Source of the DNA: Vibrio nitrifigilis
Lineage (GTDB): Bacteria > Pseudomonadota > Gammaproteobacteria > Enterobacterales > Vibrionaceae
Assembly: GCF_015686695.1 (NCBI RefSeq)
Contig: NZ_JADPMR010000003.1
Coordinates: 372,001-436,000, forward strand
DNA: 64,000 bases
Reading direction: 5' to 3'
In this document: piece after piece, positions 52,282 through 61,154 of the stretch
Layout of the letters: each line of letters starts with the position of its first letter
Numbering within the stretch: position 1 is the stretch's first letter
Notes under the pieces: generated by a model
Told to the model about the DNA's origin: nothing
The model's input: the letters and a program-made list of their open reading frames with translations, nothing else
Databases searched by the model: none
Made by a program: the position numbers and the translations under genes

Positions 52282-53535
52282 TTACTCCGGCAAAATGCTC
52301 TCTAGTTCCCACAAACTAGATAATTCTTCACGCTGACGAACTAAGTGTGACTTATCGCCATCCACCATTACTTCGGCCGCACGAACACGGGTGTTATAGT
52401 TTGAAGCCATGACAAAACCATAAGCACCAGCCGAACGAACTGCAAGTAAATCACCAGACTCTAAAACCAAAGAGCGATCTTTACCTAGGAAGTCACCCGT
52501 TTCACAAATTGGCCCAACCAAATCATACTCTTTTGCCTCTCCTTCACGTGGAGATACAGGTACGATATCTTGCCATGCTTGGTAAAGTACGGGACGAATT
52601 AAATCGTTCATTGCCGCATCAATAATGGCAAAGTTTTTATGCTCTGTGTGTTTAAGGAATTCAACTTTAGTCAGCAATACGCCAGCATTTGCAGAAATCG
52701 CACGCCCTGGTTCGAAGATTAATTCAAGATGTTGATGATTCTCCAAACGAGATAACAGCGCTTTCGCGTATTCAGATGGTTGAGGCGGTAATTCATCACG
52801 ATAAACCACACCCAAGCCACCACCGACATCCAAATGTTTAATCTGAATGCCTTGAGCAACCAAGTTATCAATCAGAGCTAACAAACGGTCAGTCGCATCA
52901 ATAAATGGTTCAATCGCCGTTAATTGTGACCCGATATGACAATCAATTCCTTTCACTTCAAGGTTTTCAAGACTTTGAGCTAATTGATACACCTCAGGAG
53001 CACGTTCAAATGCGATACCAAATTTATTATCACGCAACCCTGTCGAAATATAAGGGTGAGTTTTAGCATCGACATCTGGGTTGATACGTAGTGAAATCGG
53101 TGCAATCACACCCATTTCTGCCGCAACCTTGTTCAAACGTTCAAGCTCAGGCTCTGATTCAACATTAAAACATTTAATCTTGAGCGACAGTGCTCGCTTC
53201 ATTTCCGCTTCAGTTTTACCGACACCAGAAAAAACAACTTTAGCAGGATCACCGCCGGCAGCGATAACACGTTCCAGTTCACCACCAGATACGATATCAA
53301 AACCTGAACCAAGTCGAGCTAATGCGTTAAGTACACCAATATTAGAATTGGATTTCACTGCATAACACACCAAATGTGGGTGTTCACCTACCGATTTATC
53401 AAACGCATGCCAATGACGTTCTAAAGTAGCGCGCGAGTAAACATACAACGGCGTACCATATTGCTCAGCCAATTGAGTCAACGAAACGTTTTCAGCCCAA
53501 AGTTGGCCATCATCCTGATAATTGAAGTAATCCAA
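52282..53535 (-). CDS. lysA: Diaminopimelate decarboxylase LysA
   Basis: A 417-residue PLP enzyme, alanine-racemase fold. The PLP lysine is in C-Y-A-V-K-S-N-S-N (near residue 60), and the substrate motifs H-I-G-S-Q and C-E-T-G-D-F-L are present. Catalyses the last step to L-lysine. 29 bp after lptM. Confidence 0.97.
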   Translation of the reverse strand: MDYFNYQDDGQLWAENVSLTQLAEQYGTPLYVYSRATLERHWHAFDKSVGEHPHLVCYAVKSNSNIGVLNALARLGSGFDIVSGGELERVIAAGGDPAKVVFSGVGKTEAEMKRALSLKIKCFNVESEPELERLNKVAAEMGVIAPISLRINPDVDAKTHPYISTGLRDNKFGIAFERAPEVYQLAQSLENLEVKGIDCHIGSQLTAIEPFIDATDRLLALIDNLVAQGIQIKHLDVGGGLGVVYRDELPPQPSEYAKALLSRLENHQHLELIFEPGRAISANAGVLLTKVEFLKHTEHKNFAIIDAAMNDLIRPVLYQAWQDIVPVSPREGEAKEYDLVGPICETGDFLGKDRSLVLESGDLLAVRSAGAYGFVMASNYNTRVRAAEVMVDGDKSHLVRQREELSSLWELESILPE

Positions 53536-53564
53536 ATTTTTTTCCTTTCTCTATAGTATTGAAT

Positions 53565-53681
53565 TTACTGTGTTTGTGAGTTCTGCTGAGAGTCATCCGG
53601 CATATAAAGTGGGCCCGTTTGGCCACAGCCAGCCAATACCAGTGTGGATAACAAAAACAGCGCGGTGATGGTCTTTTTCAT
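53565..53681 (-). CDS. lptM: LptM (YifL-like) small lipoprotein
   Basis: A 38-residue lipoprotein starting M-K-K-T-I-T-A-L-F with lipobox L-A-G-C and G-Q-T-G-P-L-Y-M-P, the conserved LptM core that assists LptD disulfide maturation at the outer membrane. A longer in-frame start upstream would run across the cyaY promoter and is rejected. It precedes lysA and dapF, as in E. coli. Confidence 0.9.
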   Translation of the reverse strand: MKKTITALFLLSTLVLAGCGQTGPLYMPDDSQQNSQTQ

Positions 53682-53756
53682 TTTGCAATTCGTGATTATT
53701 TCATCAATGCCCCCTATAATCGCACCACAGTCAGGAAAAGCAATAGGATAGACAAG

Positions 53757-54074
53757 ATGAATGAAACTGAATTTCATCAACTGGTAGATGCTCAACTAGA
53801 AACCCTAGAAGAAATGATAGATAACTCAGGGGCTGATATCGATTACGAAAACGTAGGAAATGTGCTTACATTGGAGTTTGAAGATCGCAGTCAAGTCATC
53901 ATCAACCGCCAAGAACCAATGAAAGAGATCTGGCTTGCATCAAGGGCTGGCGGCTTTCATTTCCGCTACGATGGAAATAATTGGCTATGCACAAAAACGG
54001 GCATTGAGTTTATCACCATGGTAAAAACCGAATGCGAAAAGCATGCTGGTGAACATATTGAGTGGGAAGATTAA
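53757..54074 (+). CDS. cyaY: Bacterial frataxin CyaY
   Basis: A 105-residue iron-binding protein. The acidic first helix (E-T-L-E-E-M-I-D-N), the W-L-A-S strand and the C-terminal H-W-E-D region follow the frataxin fold. Regulates iron-sulfur cluster assembly on IscU. Divergent from lptM and convergent with cyaA, as in E. coli. Confidence 0.95.
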   Translation: MNETEFHQLVDAQLETLEEMIDNSGADIDYENVGNVLTLEFEDRSQVIINRQEPMKEIWLASRAGGFHFRYDGNNWLCTKTGIEFITMVKTECEKHAGEHIEWED

Positions 54075-54077
54075 CCA

Positions 54078-54108
54078 AAAAAAAAGAGCATTAAATTGCT
54101 CTTTTTTT
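54078..54108. terminator. Bidirectional terminator cyaY / cyaA
   Basis: AGAGCA and TGCTCT arms extended by long A- and T-runs between the convergent genes. Confidence 0.8.
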
Positions 54109-54127
54109 ATTTATACATTTTGAATTT

Positions 54128-56656
54128 CTATGCACTTACCGCTTTAATTGGCTTGGAATAAACCGCTGAGTCATTCCGATATGGCACCACATAAGAATCA
54201 CCCTCCTCTGGGTGAACTATCTGGTAATACTGTGGCAAGTTAAAGTTAATAAACTTAGCGGCAATATTGTCATCATCTTTTACCGACGTGTAGAACCCGT
54301 TCACAGCAGCAATCATTTCGTCTTTTTCACCACTGAACTGATGATAAACTTCAACACGATTAACTTCATCTAACACATAGATATTGAATCCCTTATCGGT
54401 ATCTTCAAAAAAGAATTGCACTAACCCTTCACTTGCGAACCCATCCACAACATCAGGTAAATGAAAATCATCTTCTTTATCTAACATCAATAAAGGTGAA
54501 CCACTGAGCTTACTACTAGAAATACTGCTATAAAAATCGACAGAGTTTTCCAGTTTTTGTACGGAAACACCGCGACGCTCAAAGAACAGACCATACATCT
54601 GTTTGCCGATACGCAATGCTTTGAAACGGCGACGTTGCTCTTGTTCCATTGGCTTCAAACGCAGATCAATACACTCTGCGAGTAATTGATACACTAAATT
54701 ACGCATTACACCGCGAAAATTCTTACTGTAGCAAAATACATCGACTGACTCGGGTGGCAACGCATCCTGATGCATCTTTCCTAACGTTGTTTTTAGCGCA
54801 TCAATCATCGCAGTCTCACCACGAAAATGCAGTGTACGCACTTCTTGCCATGAGTTGCGATAAACCAAATCGACACTGCCAATTAAACTTTGAGGCTCCT
54901 CACCGAAGCTCAAAATATCGACATGTTTAAGATCGACTTTTAAGGCTTTATTTTGTAAATCCGCCGTTGGGTCTTTTTCAAAGTTAATAAACATCGCCAA
55001 TTGGCTAATTTCACATGGACTCGCCAGAGCTTGCATTGTCGGGCGACGTTTATTAAGAGAAAAGGTGTTACGTAAGTCGCTAACCATCTGATAGAACTTA
55101 TCAATATCTAGATGAGCATCTTTAATCACAGAATGTAAGCGAGTCGATTCAGTAATCAAACCATTAAAAAAAGCCCAAGCCACCAGCTTACTTAAATATT
55201 CGTTTTGCTCTAAGCAGCGCTGACCAATCATGCGCTTAGCCACTAAGGGCTGCTTATAAAGATACCACCCCGGTTTATTGGCGCATCCAGGTAAAACCTC
55301 AATAAAAGAGAGGTCGGGCTCATGTAAATCTGGGGAAATCTGAGGATTTAACAGCGTAACCTTGCCTGGTAACACTTCAAATGCCGCATAAAGCTTACGC
55401 GCTAAAATTGAAATATCTTGCGGGCTGATTGCAGAAGTAATGTCATTGCGTCGAGCAAATTGAATCAAATTACGATAGCTTTGCATCAAAGCATCCAGCA
55501 ATGCATGGTGCATCACTTTAACTTCTTCTACTTTCCAGTGACGGCGATTATCAAGATGCTGAATCACATCCAAAGGCCATTGCCATTGTGCCGTCAATTC
55601 TTGTAATACGGCTCTACGCCATGGTAATGACCCGACGCCAGGCTCACGAGACAGCTTTTCATGGGTTTTCAGATAGAAGCAGCGTCTTACTAACTCTAAT
55701 CGTGACGTATCACCTATACGCTCCAAGTAACGGGTTACTTTTTCGAGCATTAAATAATACGCATCCATGCTGTACAAATCGGGTTCGTGAGTAAAAAAAC
55801 GCCGTTTGGTATCCACACTCAGTAATTGAGTGTGTGGGTACTCCCACGAATACGCTTCCAACAAAATCGCTTTCAATACCGATTTATAAGGTGAGTCGAT
55901 ACTTTTATACAATTGCCACAAATTCGCCCCAAAATATTCTTGGGCAGGAATTCCTGTCAATTTACCGAAATCAATCCATTCATCTCGATCAAGGTATCCG
56001 TGACGGACCAACTCATTAACGTAATCGTCGTAGCACTCTTCCATTTCTGGAGGAACCATATGCCAAAGCAGACGTTTACCCGCAAGACGCATAGCTGAAC
56101 GATAAAACTCATCAAGTAACAGAAGGTGCTGTGAAGACCCACAGTTTTCCCCTGTCATTGCATCCGATTGATCATGACGAAAACGCTCTTCATCCATAAT
56201 GAAGAAATTCGCTTCTACGCCCTGACCTTTCGCCCATTCAGTAATCAATAAACATTTATTACTTAAATTTTCACGTAACTCACACGACATATCAGCCGAC
56301 ACACACACCCAGATATCCAAATCACTGGAAATGCTTTGGCCAATAGATGAAGTGCTACCCATAGTGTATAGGGCAAGAATATCGCAATTGAGAACGGGGT
56401 CTAGAGGAGTGTCGGCGGTCAGATGTAGGTCTTGAACGAACTGTTGCTGTGTCTCATTAAAATCAAATTGATAAATGCCACAAGGAACCTGCGCATCAAA
56501 ATACCCGGGAATCTGCGGATGATTGTAATGCAGCAAAAGCGGAATAAGATGAAAAACACGCTGACTCTGCAAATTCATAAGCGCCAGCGCACGTTCTGTT
56601 CGTTGCTGGTTCAGCTTATCTACTCGTTGAATTAAAGTCGTTGTGTAAGACCGCAA
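54128..56656 (-). CDS. cyaA: Class I adenylate cyclase CyaA
   Basis: An 842-residue cyclase producing cAMP for CRP. The catalytic domain (residues ~1-430) has G-S-T-S-S-I-G-Q and D-L-D-I-W-V-C, and the C-terminal regulatory domain retains the phosphotransferase-responsive region. The start is TTG at 56656 with AGGA 8 bp upstream; E. coli cyaA also uses TTG. A CRP site lies 70-90 bp upstream, implying negative feedback. Confidence 0.96.
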   Translation of the reverse strand: MRSYTTTLIQRVDKLNQQRTERALALMNLQSQRVFHLIPLLLHYNHPQIPGYFDAQVPCGIYQFDFNETQQQFVQDLHLTADTPLDPVLNCDILALYTMGSTSSIGQSISSDLDIWVCVSADMSCELRENLSNKCLLITEWAKGQGVEANFFIMDEERFRHDQSDAMTGENCGSSQHLLLLDEFYRSAMRLAGKRLLWHMVPPEMEECYDDYVNELVRHGYLDRDEWIDFGKLTGIPAQEYFGANLWQLYKSIDSPYKSVLKAILLEAYSWEYPHTQLLSVDTKRRFFTHEPDLYSMDAYYLMLEKVTRYLERIGDTSRLELVRRCFYLKTHEKLSREPGVGSLPWRRAVLQELTAQWQWPLDVIQHLDNRRHWKVEEVKVMHHALLDALMQSYRNLIQFARRNDITSAISPQDISILARKLYAAFEVLPGKVTLLNPQISPDLHEPDLSFIEVLPGCANKPGWYLYKQPLVAKRMIGQRCLEQNEYLSKLVAWAFFNGLITESTRLHSVIKDAHLDIDKFYQMVSDLRNTFSLNKRRPTMQALASPCEISQLAMFINFEKDPTADLQNKALKVDLKHVDILSFGEEPQSLIGSVDLVYRNSWQEVRTLHFRGETAMIDALKTTLGKMHQDALPPESVDVFCYSKNFRGVMRNLVYQLLAECIDLRLKPMEQEQRRRFKALRIGKQMYGLFFERRGVSVQKLENSVDFYSSISSSKLSGSPLLMLDKEDDFHLPDVVDGFASEGLVQFFFEDTDKGFNIYVLDEVNRVEVYHQFSGEKDEMIAAVNGFYTSVKDDDNIAAKFINFNLPQYYQIVHPEEGDSYVVPYRNDSAVYSKPIKAVSA

Positions 56657-56726
56657 GGTAATATCCTGATTGGTACATCAAACAAAGCATACATCGTTCA
56701 TAAAACGAACAAACGCGCCAATAAAA

Positions 56727-56742
56727 CGTGATCAATTTAACA
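56727..56742 (-). promoter_or_regulatory. CRP-binding site upstream of cyaA
   Basis: On the minus strand TGTTA-N6-TCACG matches the CRP consensus TGTGA-N6-TCACA at eight of ten positions. The wider stretch closely resembles, from memory, the CRP site that represses E. coli cyaA P2. cAMP-CRP feedback on cyclase synthesis is the likely role. Confidence 0.65.
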
Positions 56743-56953
56743 CTTTAATCAATCACGGTAAAGCTATGTTGAGCGAAGTTATACCAAAGGGCTATCACTA
56801 ATTTAGTAGTCGTTTAAGTCCGTTAGTCACGACGCTGATCGGTTATCCCGTCAAGCTGCCTTAAGATACCTAACCCAGCCTTGTGAGCCAACATCTAAAA
56901 GACACTTGGATATAATATAGTGCATATTTCAAACGAGATACAAATCACATTAT

Positions 56954-56972
56954 TTTGTTTGTTGCAAACAAA
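56954..56972. promoter_or_regulatory. Palindrome in hemC-cyaA spacer
   Basis: A perfect inverted repeat, TTTGTTTG-N3-CAAACAAA, lies about 98 bp before the hemC ATG. Its symmetry and place in the 413-bp divergent spacer suggest a repressor site. The rest of the spacer (56657-57069) shows the CRP site and no gene. Confidence 0.4.
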
Positions 56973-57069
56973 CCACCTCTTGAAAATGGACAGCTAAAAT
57001 CTAGTAGTGAGTTTTTGGTCGATGAAATGGTAGGATTAGAGTAATTTTCTCTAGCTTTATGGATAACTC

Positions 57070-58008
57070 ATGACACGCACGACCCCAATTCGAATTGCAA
57101 CCCGAAAAAGTCCACTCGCTTTATGGCAAGCTAATTTTGTCAAAGACGCATTAGAAGCCGCTCACGAAGGATTAGAAGTTGAGTTGGTCACAATGGTGAC
57201 TCGTGGTGATGTTATTCTCGATACTCCACTAGCAAAAGTTGGTGGCAAAGGGTTATTCGTAAAAGAGTTAGAACTTGCAATGCTAGAAGGCACCGCTGAT
57301 CTTGCGGTTCACTCCATGAAAGATGTCCCTGTTGAGTTCCCTGAAGGATTAGGATTGGTCACCATTTGTGAGCGTGCAGATCCACGTGATGCATTCGTTT
57401 CTAATACCTACAATAACGTAGATGAACTACCACAAGGCGCAACAGTGGGTACATGTAGTTTACGTCGCCAATGCCAATTAAAAGAAGCGCGCCCAGATCT
57501 TATTATCAAAGAACTTCGCGGTAACGTGGGCACTCGTTTAGGCAAATTAGATGCTGGCGAATACGATGCCATCATTCTTGCAGCAGCCGGGCTACAACGT
57601 CTGGAGTTAGATGAACGAATTCGTAGTTTTATCGAACCAGAACAATCATTACCTGCCGTTGGTCAAGGCGCTGTAGGTATTGAATGTCGTTTAGATGATA
57701 TGGAGTTGCGAGCACTACTTGCCCCGTTAAATCATGCTGAAACGGCAGACCGAGTGACTTGTGAACGCGCAATGAATATTACCCTTGAAGGTGGTTGCCA
57801 AGTACCTATTGGTAGCTACTCAGAAATCCAAGGAGATGAACTTTGGTTACGAGCTTTAGTTGGTGAACCAGATGGCTCTAAGATTGTTCGAGGAGAAATT
57901 CGTGGTCAACGCCAAGATGCTGAAAAAATGGGAATTACTTTAGCTAACCAATTATTAGAGCAAGGCGCTAAAGATATCCTCACCAAGCTTTATACTGAGC
58001 ACGAGTAA
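57070..58008 (+). CDS. hemC: Porphobilinogen deaminase HemC
   Basis: A 312-residue enzyme that polymerises four porphobilinogens to hydroxymethylbilane. R-K-S-P-L-A-L-W at the start, the D-V-P region and the cofactor cysteine in G-G-C-Q-V-P-I-G near residue 242 are present. E. coli HemC has 313 residues. First gene of hemC-hemD-hemX-hemY, divergent from cyaA. Confidence 0.97.
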   Translation: MTRTTPIRIATRKSPLALWQANFVKDALEAAHEGLEVELVTMVTRGDVILDTPLAKVGGKGLFVKELELAMLEGTADLAVHSMKDVPVEFPEGLGLVTICERADPRDAFVSNTYNNVDELPQGATVGTCSLRRQCQLKEARPDLIIKELRGNVGTRLGKLDAGEYDAIILAAAGLQRLELDERIRSFIEPEQSLPAVGQGAVGIECRLDDMELRALLAPLNHAETADRVTCERAMNITLEGGCQVPIGSYSEIQGDELWLRALVGEPDGSKIVRGEIRGQRQDAEKMGITLANQLLEQGAKDILTKLYTEHE

Positions 58009-58740
58009 ATGAACACCGTATTGGTGACTCGCCCAGAACCAGCGGGCAAGGAGCTGTGTAAGCAGCTCCAACAACAAGGCATACAAGCTCTCTATCATCC
58101 ATTAATAGATATAGAAGCAGGGCCCGACCTTTCCTCACTGCCTCAAGCTCTAGAACGAAGCCATATTGTTATTGCAGTGAGCCAATTCGCGGTTGAATAC
58201 AGTCACCAATACCTCATTCAGAATAAGCTAAGTTGGCCTAGCCACTGTCAATACCTTGCCGTCGGTCAAAAAACAGCGAGCAGCTTAAGCAAAGCAAGTG
58301 GACACAAAGTACACTACCCAGAGATTAGCGATAGTGAACACTTGCTCCAATTATCTCAATTGCAACATGCTGAAAAATGCCAAGTTTTGATTTTGCGCGG
58401 TAACGGCGGACGCGAAGTGATTTACGATACCTTGACGCAACACGGTGCCATTGTCAGTTATAAAGAGGTATATAGGCGAAAAGAGCGCCCTTTTGATAGT
58501 CGTAAGGCCGTGGCTGCTTGGCGTGATGCTAAAGTAAATACTTTGGTGATAACCAGTGGTCAACAACTGCAGTTTTTCGTTTCACAATTTAATCGAGATG
58601 ACCAAAATTGGTTATGGCAGCAACGTTTATTAGTACCTAGTGAACGTATTGCAACACAAGCCCGAAGTATGGGGTTTATAGACGTCATCTCAACCGGAAG
58701 TGCTCATAATTCAGATTTAGTGGCGGCTCTACAGCCCTAA
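58009..58740 (+). CDS. hemD: Uroporphyrinogen-III synthase HemD
   Basis: A 243-residue synthase that closes hydroxymethylbilane with inversion of ring D. The family is poorly conserved; seen are V-T-R-P-E-P-A at the start and the R-G-N-G-G-R segment. Its ATG directly follows the hemC stop, so they are an operon. Confidence 0.92.
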   Translation: MNTVLVTRPEPAGKELCKQLQQQGIQALYHPLIDIEAGPDLSSLPQALERSHIVIAVSQFAVEYSHQYLIQNKLSWPSHCQYLAVGQKTASSLSKASGHKVHYPEISDSEHLLQLSQLQHAEKCQVLILRGNGGREVIYDTLTQHGAIVSYKEVYRRKERPFDSRKAVAAWRDAKVNTLVITSGQQLQFFVSQFNRDDQNWLWQQRLLVPSERIATQARSMGFIDVISTGSAHNSDLVAALQP

Positions 58741-58757
58741 CCAACAGGACTCTAGCA

Positions 58758-59918
58758 ATGACAAGTAACAACAATAATCCGCAAAAAGAACCTGAAAATC
58801 AGCAGGAGGTGACCCCTTCTTCGACTGAGTCATCTTCACCGTCATATTCTGCTGCGACTACTTCTGCAGCCAAGAAAGAACCAACGAACAACACCAGTGG
58901 TCGTCGTTTAGGAATCATAGCGATTGCCATTTCGATTGTCATCGGTGGCAGCCTATTTGCTTACACACAATATCAGCAACACCAATATCAAAATCGTATC
59001 GACCACTTACAGGCAAAGTTGTTTGAAACCCAGCAAACCTTAAAAGCTCAGTTAGACAAAGGCCAACAGTCATTAGATGACACGGAGAATCTACTCAAAA
59101 TCAAAACCGACACCGCGTTAAAGCAGCAACAAAAAAGTATTGAAAGCCTACAAATGGCAGTCGCGGATGTAAAAGGTCGTCGCCCTAATGATTGGTTATT
59201 AGCCGAAGCTGATTATTTAGTAAAAATGGCTGGCCGCAAACTCTACCTTGAGCACGACCCAGAAACTGCAACCCAGTTAATGGAAAGTGCAGACCAGCGT
59301 ATCGCATCACTAAATGATCCAAGTTTGGTTAATTTACGCCAAGCAATGGCAGATGATATTACGACCTTACATGGTATTCCGTTAATCGATAAAGATGGCT
59401 TAGTGTTACGTTTAAATAGCTTAGAACAGAAAATCGATCAGCTACCGCTAGCGAACGCCATTCTTCCAGATGCGCAAGAAGAGAAACACGATGTGGTATC
59501 TGAAAATATTAACGATTGGCAACATAATTTGCTGACATCACTTAAAGACTTTGCGGGTAATTTCATTACATTCCGAAGCCGAGATGGAAATGTGGTACCT
59601 CTGCTATCACCGAAACAAGACTTCTACTTAAGAGAAAATCTGAAAGCGAAACTAGAAACTGCGATTCGTGCCGTTTATGACCGTCAACAAGAAGTATTCA
59701 CTAACTCACTCGAAACGGCCAATACATGGACGCAATCCTTTTTTAACTCAGATAATAAACAAGTCCAAAACTTCAGGGCAACAGTAGCTGAGCTTGCTAA
59801 ACAAAAAGTCACTGTCAAATACCCAACGACTCTTTCGTCTCAAGCGCAACTTTCCGACATTATTCGTGAGCGCCTACGTAGAGAAGTCACCTCAATGACA
59901 GGAGAAGATAAGCAATGA
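58758..59918 (+). CDS. hemX: HemX membrane protein
   Basis: A 386-residue HemX-family protein. A Ser/Thr/Asn-rich cytoplasmic start (residues 1-48) is followed by one membrane helix (~50-70), a long coiled coil (~75-135), then a periplasmic domain. Often misannotated as a uroporphyrinogen methyltransferase. Its role in heme synthesis is undefined. 17 bp after hemD. Confidence 0.9.
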   Translation: MTSNNNNPQKEPENQQEVTPSSTESSSPSYSAATTSAAKKEPTNNTSGRRLGIIAIAISIVIGGSLFAYTQYQQHQYQNRIDHLQAKLFETQQTLKAQLDKGQQSLDDTENLLKIKTDTALKQQQKSIESLQMAVADVKGRRPNDWLLAEADYLVKMAGRKLYLEHDPETATQLMESADQRIASLNDPSLVNLRQAMADDITTLHGIPLIDKDGLVLRLNSLEQKIDQLPLANAILPDAQEEKHDVVSENINDWQHNLLTSLKDFAGNFITFRSRDGNVVPLLSPKQDFYLRENLKAKLETAIRAVYDRQQEVFTNSLETANTWTQSFFNSDNKQVQNFRATVAELAKQKVTVKYPTTLSSQAQLSDIIRERLRREVTSMTGEDKQ

Positions 59919-61093
59919 TTAAAGCCATTCTTCTGTTCATTATTTTGGGCGCTGGATTGTTCGTCGGGACTGAATATTCTGGCCAGCAAGGTTATGTCCT
60001 GATTTCAATAGCTCACAAAACGATTGAAATGAGTGTCACAACATTAGTGATTGTATTTATAGCACTGTTAGCGATTATTTTCGTACTGGAGTATGTCGTT
60101 AAAAAGCTGTTAAGCACAACATTTAATACTTGGAACTGGTTTAGTGTGCGAAAAATGCGCCGCTCTCGTCGCCTCACCAATGAAGGGATTATTAAATTAT
60201 TAGAAGGTGACTATAAGCAAGCAGAGAAAAAAGTCATACGTTGGGCAAAACACCATGACAACCCATTACTTTGCTATCTTATCGCTGCAGAAGCGGCTGA
60301 AAACATTGGCGATCGTAAAAAGCGCGACCGTTATCTTGCGCTCGCCAGTGAGCAAAATGCCTCGACTCTCGCCGTAGCATTGACTCGTGCTCGCCAACTG
60401 TTTAACGAAGGTGAATTGGAACAATCAATGAATGTTTTGCAGTCCTTACAAGCAGATCATCCAAACAATGTCATCCTGTTAAATCTTCTCAAACGTATTT
60501 ACGCTCAACTTGGCAAGTGGCAGTCTTTAGTCGAATTACTCCCTAAACTACACCGCTATACCAACCTACCAGAGCAAGAAGAACAGCAGTTGACTGTTCA
60601 GGCTCACCAAGGCTTGATAGCACAAGTAGCGACTCGCCATAATATGGTTGAAGACCTTTTGGATCATTGGGGTCAAATACCTCGAAAAGCTCAAAAAGAG
60701 CCTGCCATTGCGGTTTGCATGGCGAAACATATATTGGCAATTAACAATGGCCAACCTGCTTTTGATTTCATGACCAAACAGCTCAAGAAGGCACCAAACT
60801 CTGAGCTTTATATTTTGCTAGTGGACCTCGATGAGGCCCATATCAAACCAGCATTAACTCTGTTGTTAAAGCAATTAGGTCGTGACGATAATAATGCGGA
60901 AGCTCATAGTGCTGCTGCTCGTTTATATAGTAAGCAACAAAAATGGTCAGAAGCTCAACACCATCTAGAACGGGCGTTATCTTTACGCTCTAGCGTGTCC
61001 GATTACGCATTACTTGCTCAGGTGCTAGAAAAACAAAACAAGGGACAAGCGGCTAAAGAGGTCGCAAATAAGGCATTATCTTTATTACCTTAA
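59915..61093 (+). CDS. hemY: HemY-family TPR membrane protein
   Basis: A 392-residue protein with two N-terminal membrane helices (~5-25 and ~40-65) and TPR-like repeats in the rest. It is not the protoporphyrinogen oxidase of that name. Overlaps hemX by 4 bp (ATGA). Function unproven; co-occurs with hemC and hemD. Confidence 0.9.
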   Translation: MIKAILLFIILGAGLFVGTEYSGQQGYVLISIAHKTIEMSVTTLVIVFIALLAIIFVLEYVVKKLLSTTFNTWNWFSVRKMRRSRRLTNEGIIKLLEGDYKQAEKKVIRWAKHHDNPLLCYLIAAEAAENIGDRKKRDRYLALASEQNASTLAVALTRARQLFNEGELEQSMNVLQSLQADHPNNVILLNLLKRIYAQLGKWQSLVELLPKLHRYTNLPEQEEQQLTVQAHQGLIAQVATRHNMVEDLLDHWGQIPRKAQKEPAIAVCMAKHILAINNGQPAFDFMTKQLKKAPNSELYILLVDLDEAHIKPALTLLLKQLGRDDNNAEAHSAAARLYSKQQKWSEAQHHLERALSLRSSVSDYALLAQVLEKQNKGQAAKEVANKALSLLP

Positions 61094-61110
61094 CGTGTTC
61101 TGCAACAACA

Positions 61111-61140
61111 AAAAAACCAGCACTCTTGTGCTGGTTTTTT
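61111..61140. terminator. Bidirectional terminator hemY / hemN
   Basis: AAAAAACCAGCAC and complement with a 4-base loop between the convergent hemY and hemN. Confidence 0.88.
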
Positions 61141-61154
61141 ATAAATATTAAACA

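Noticed and set aside
53682..53795. 38-residue N-terminal extension of LptM
   Set aside because: It would cross the cyaY promoter and start, and the lipoprotein signal begins at M-K-K-T.
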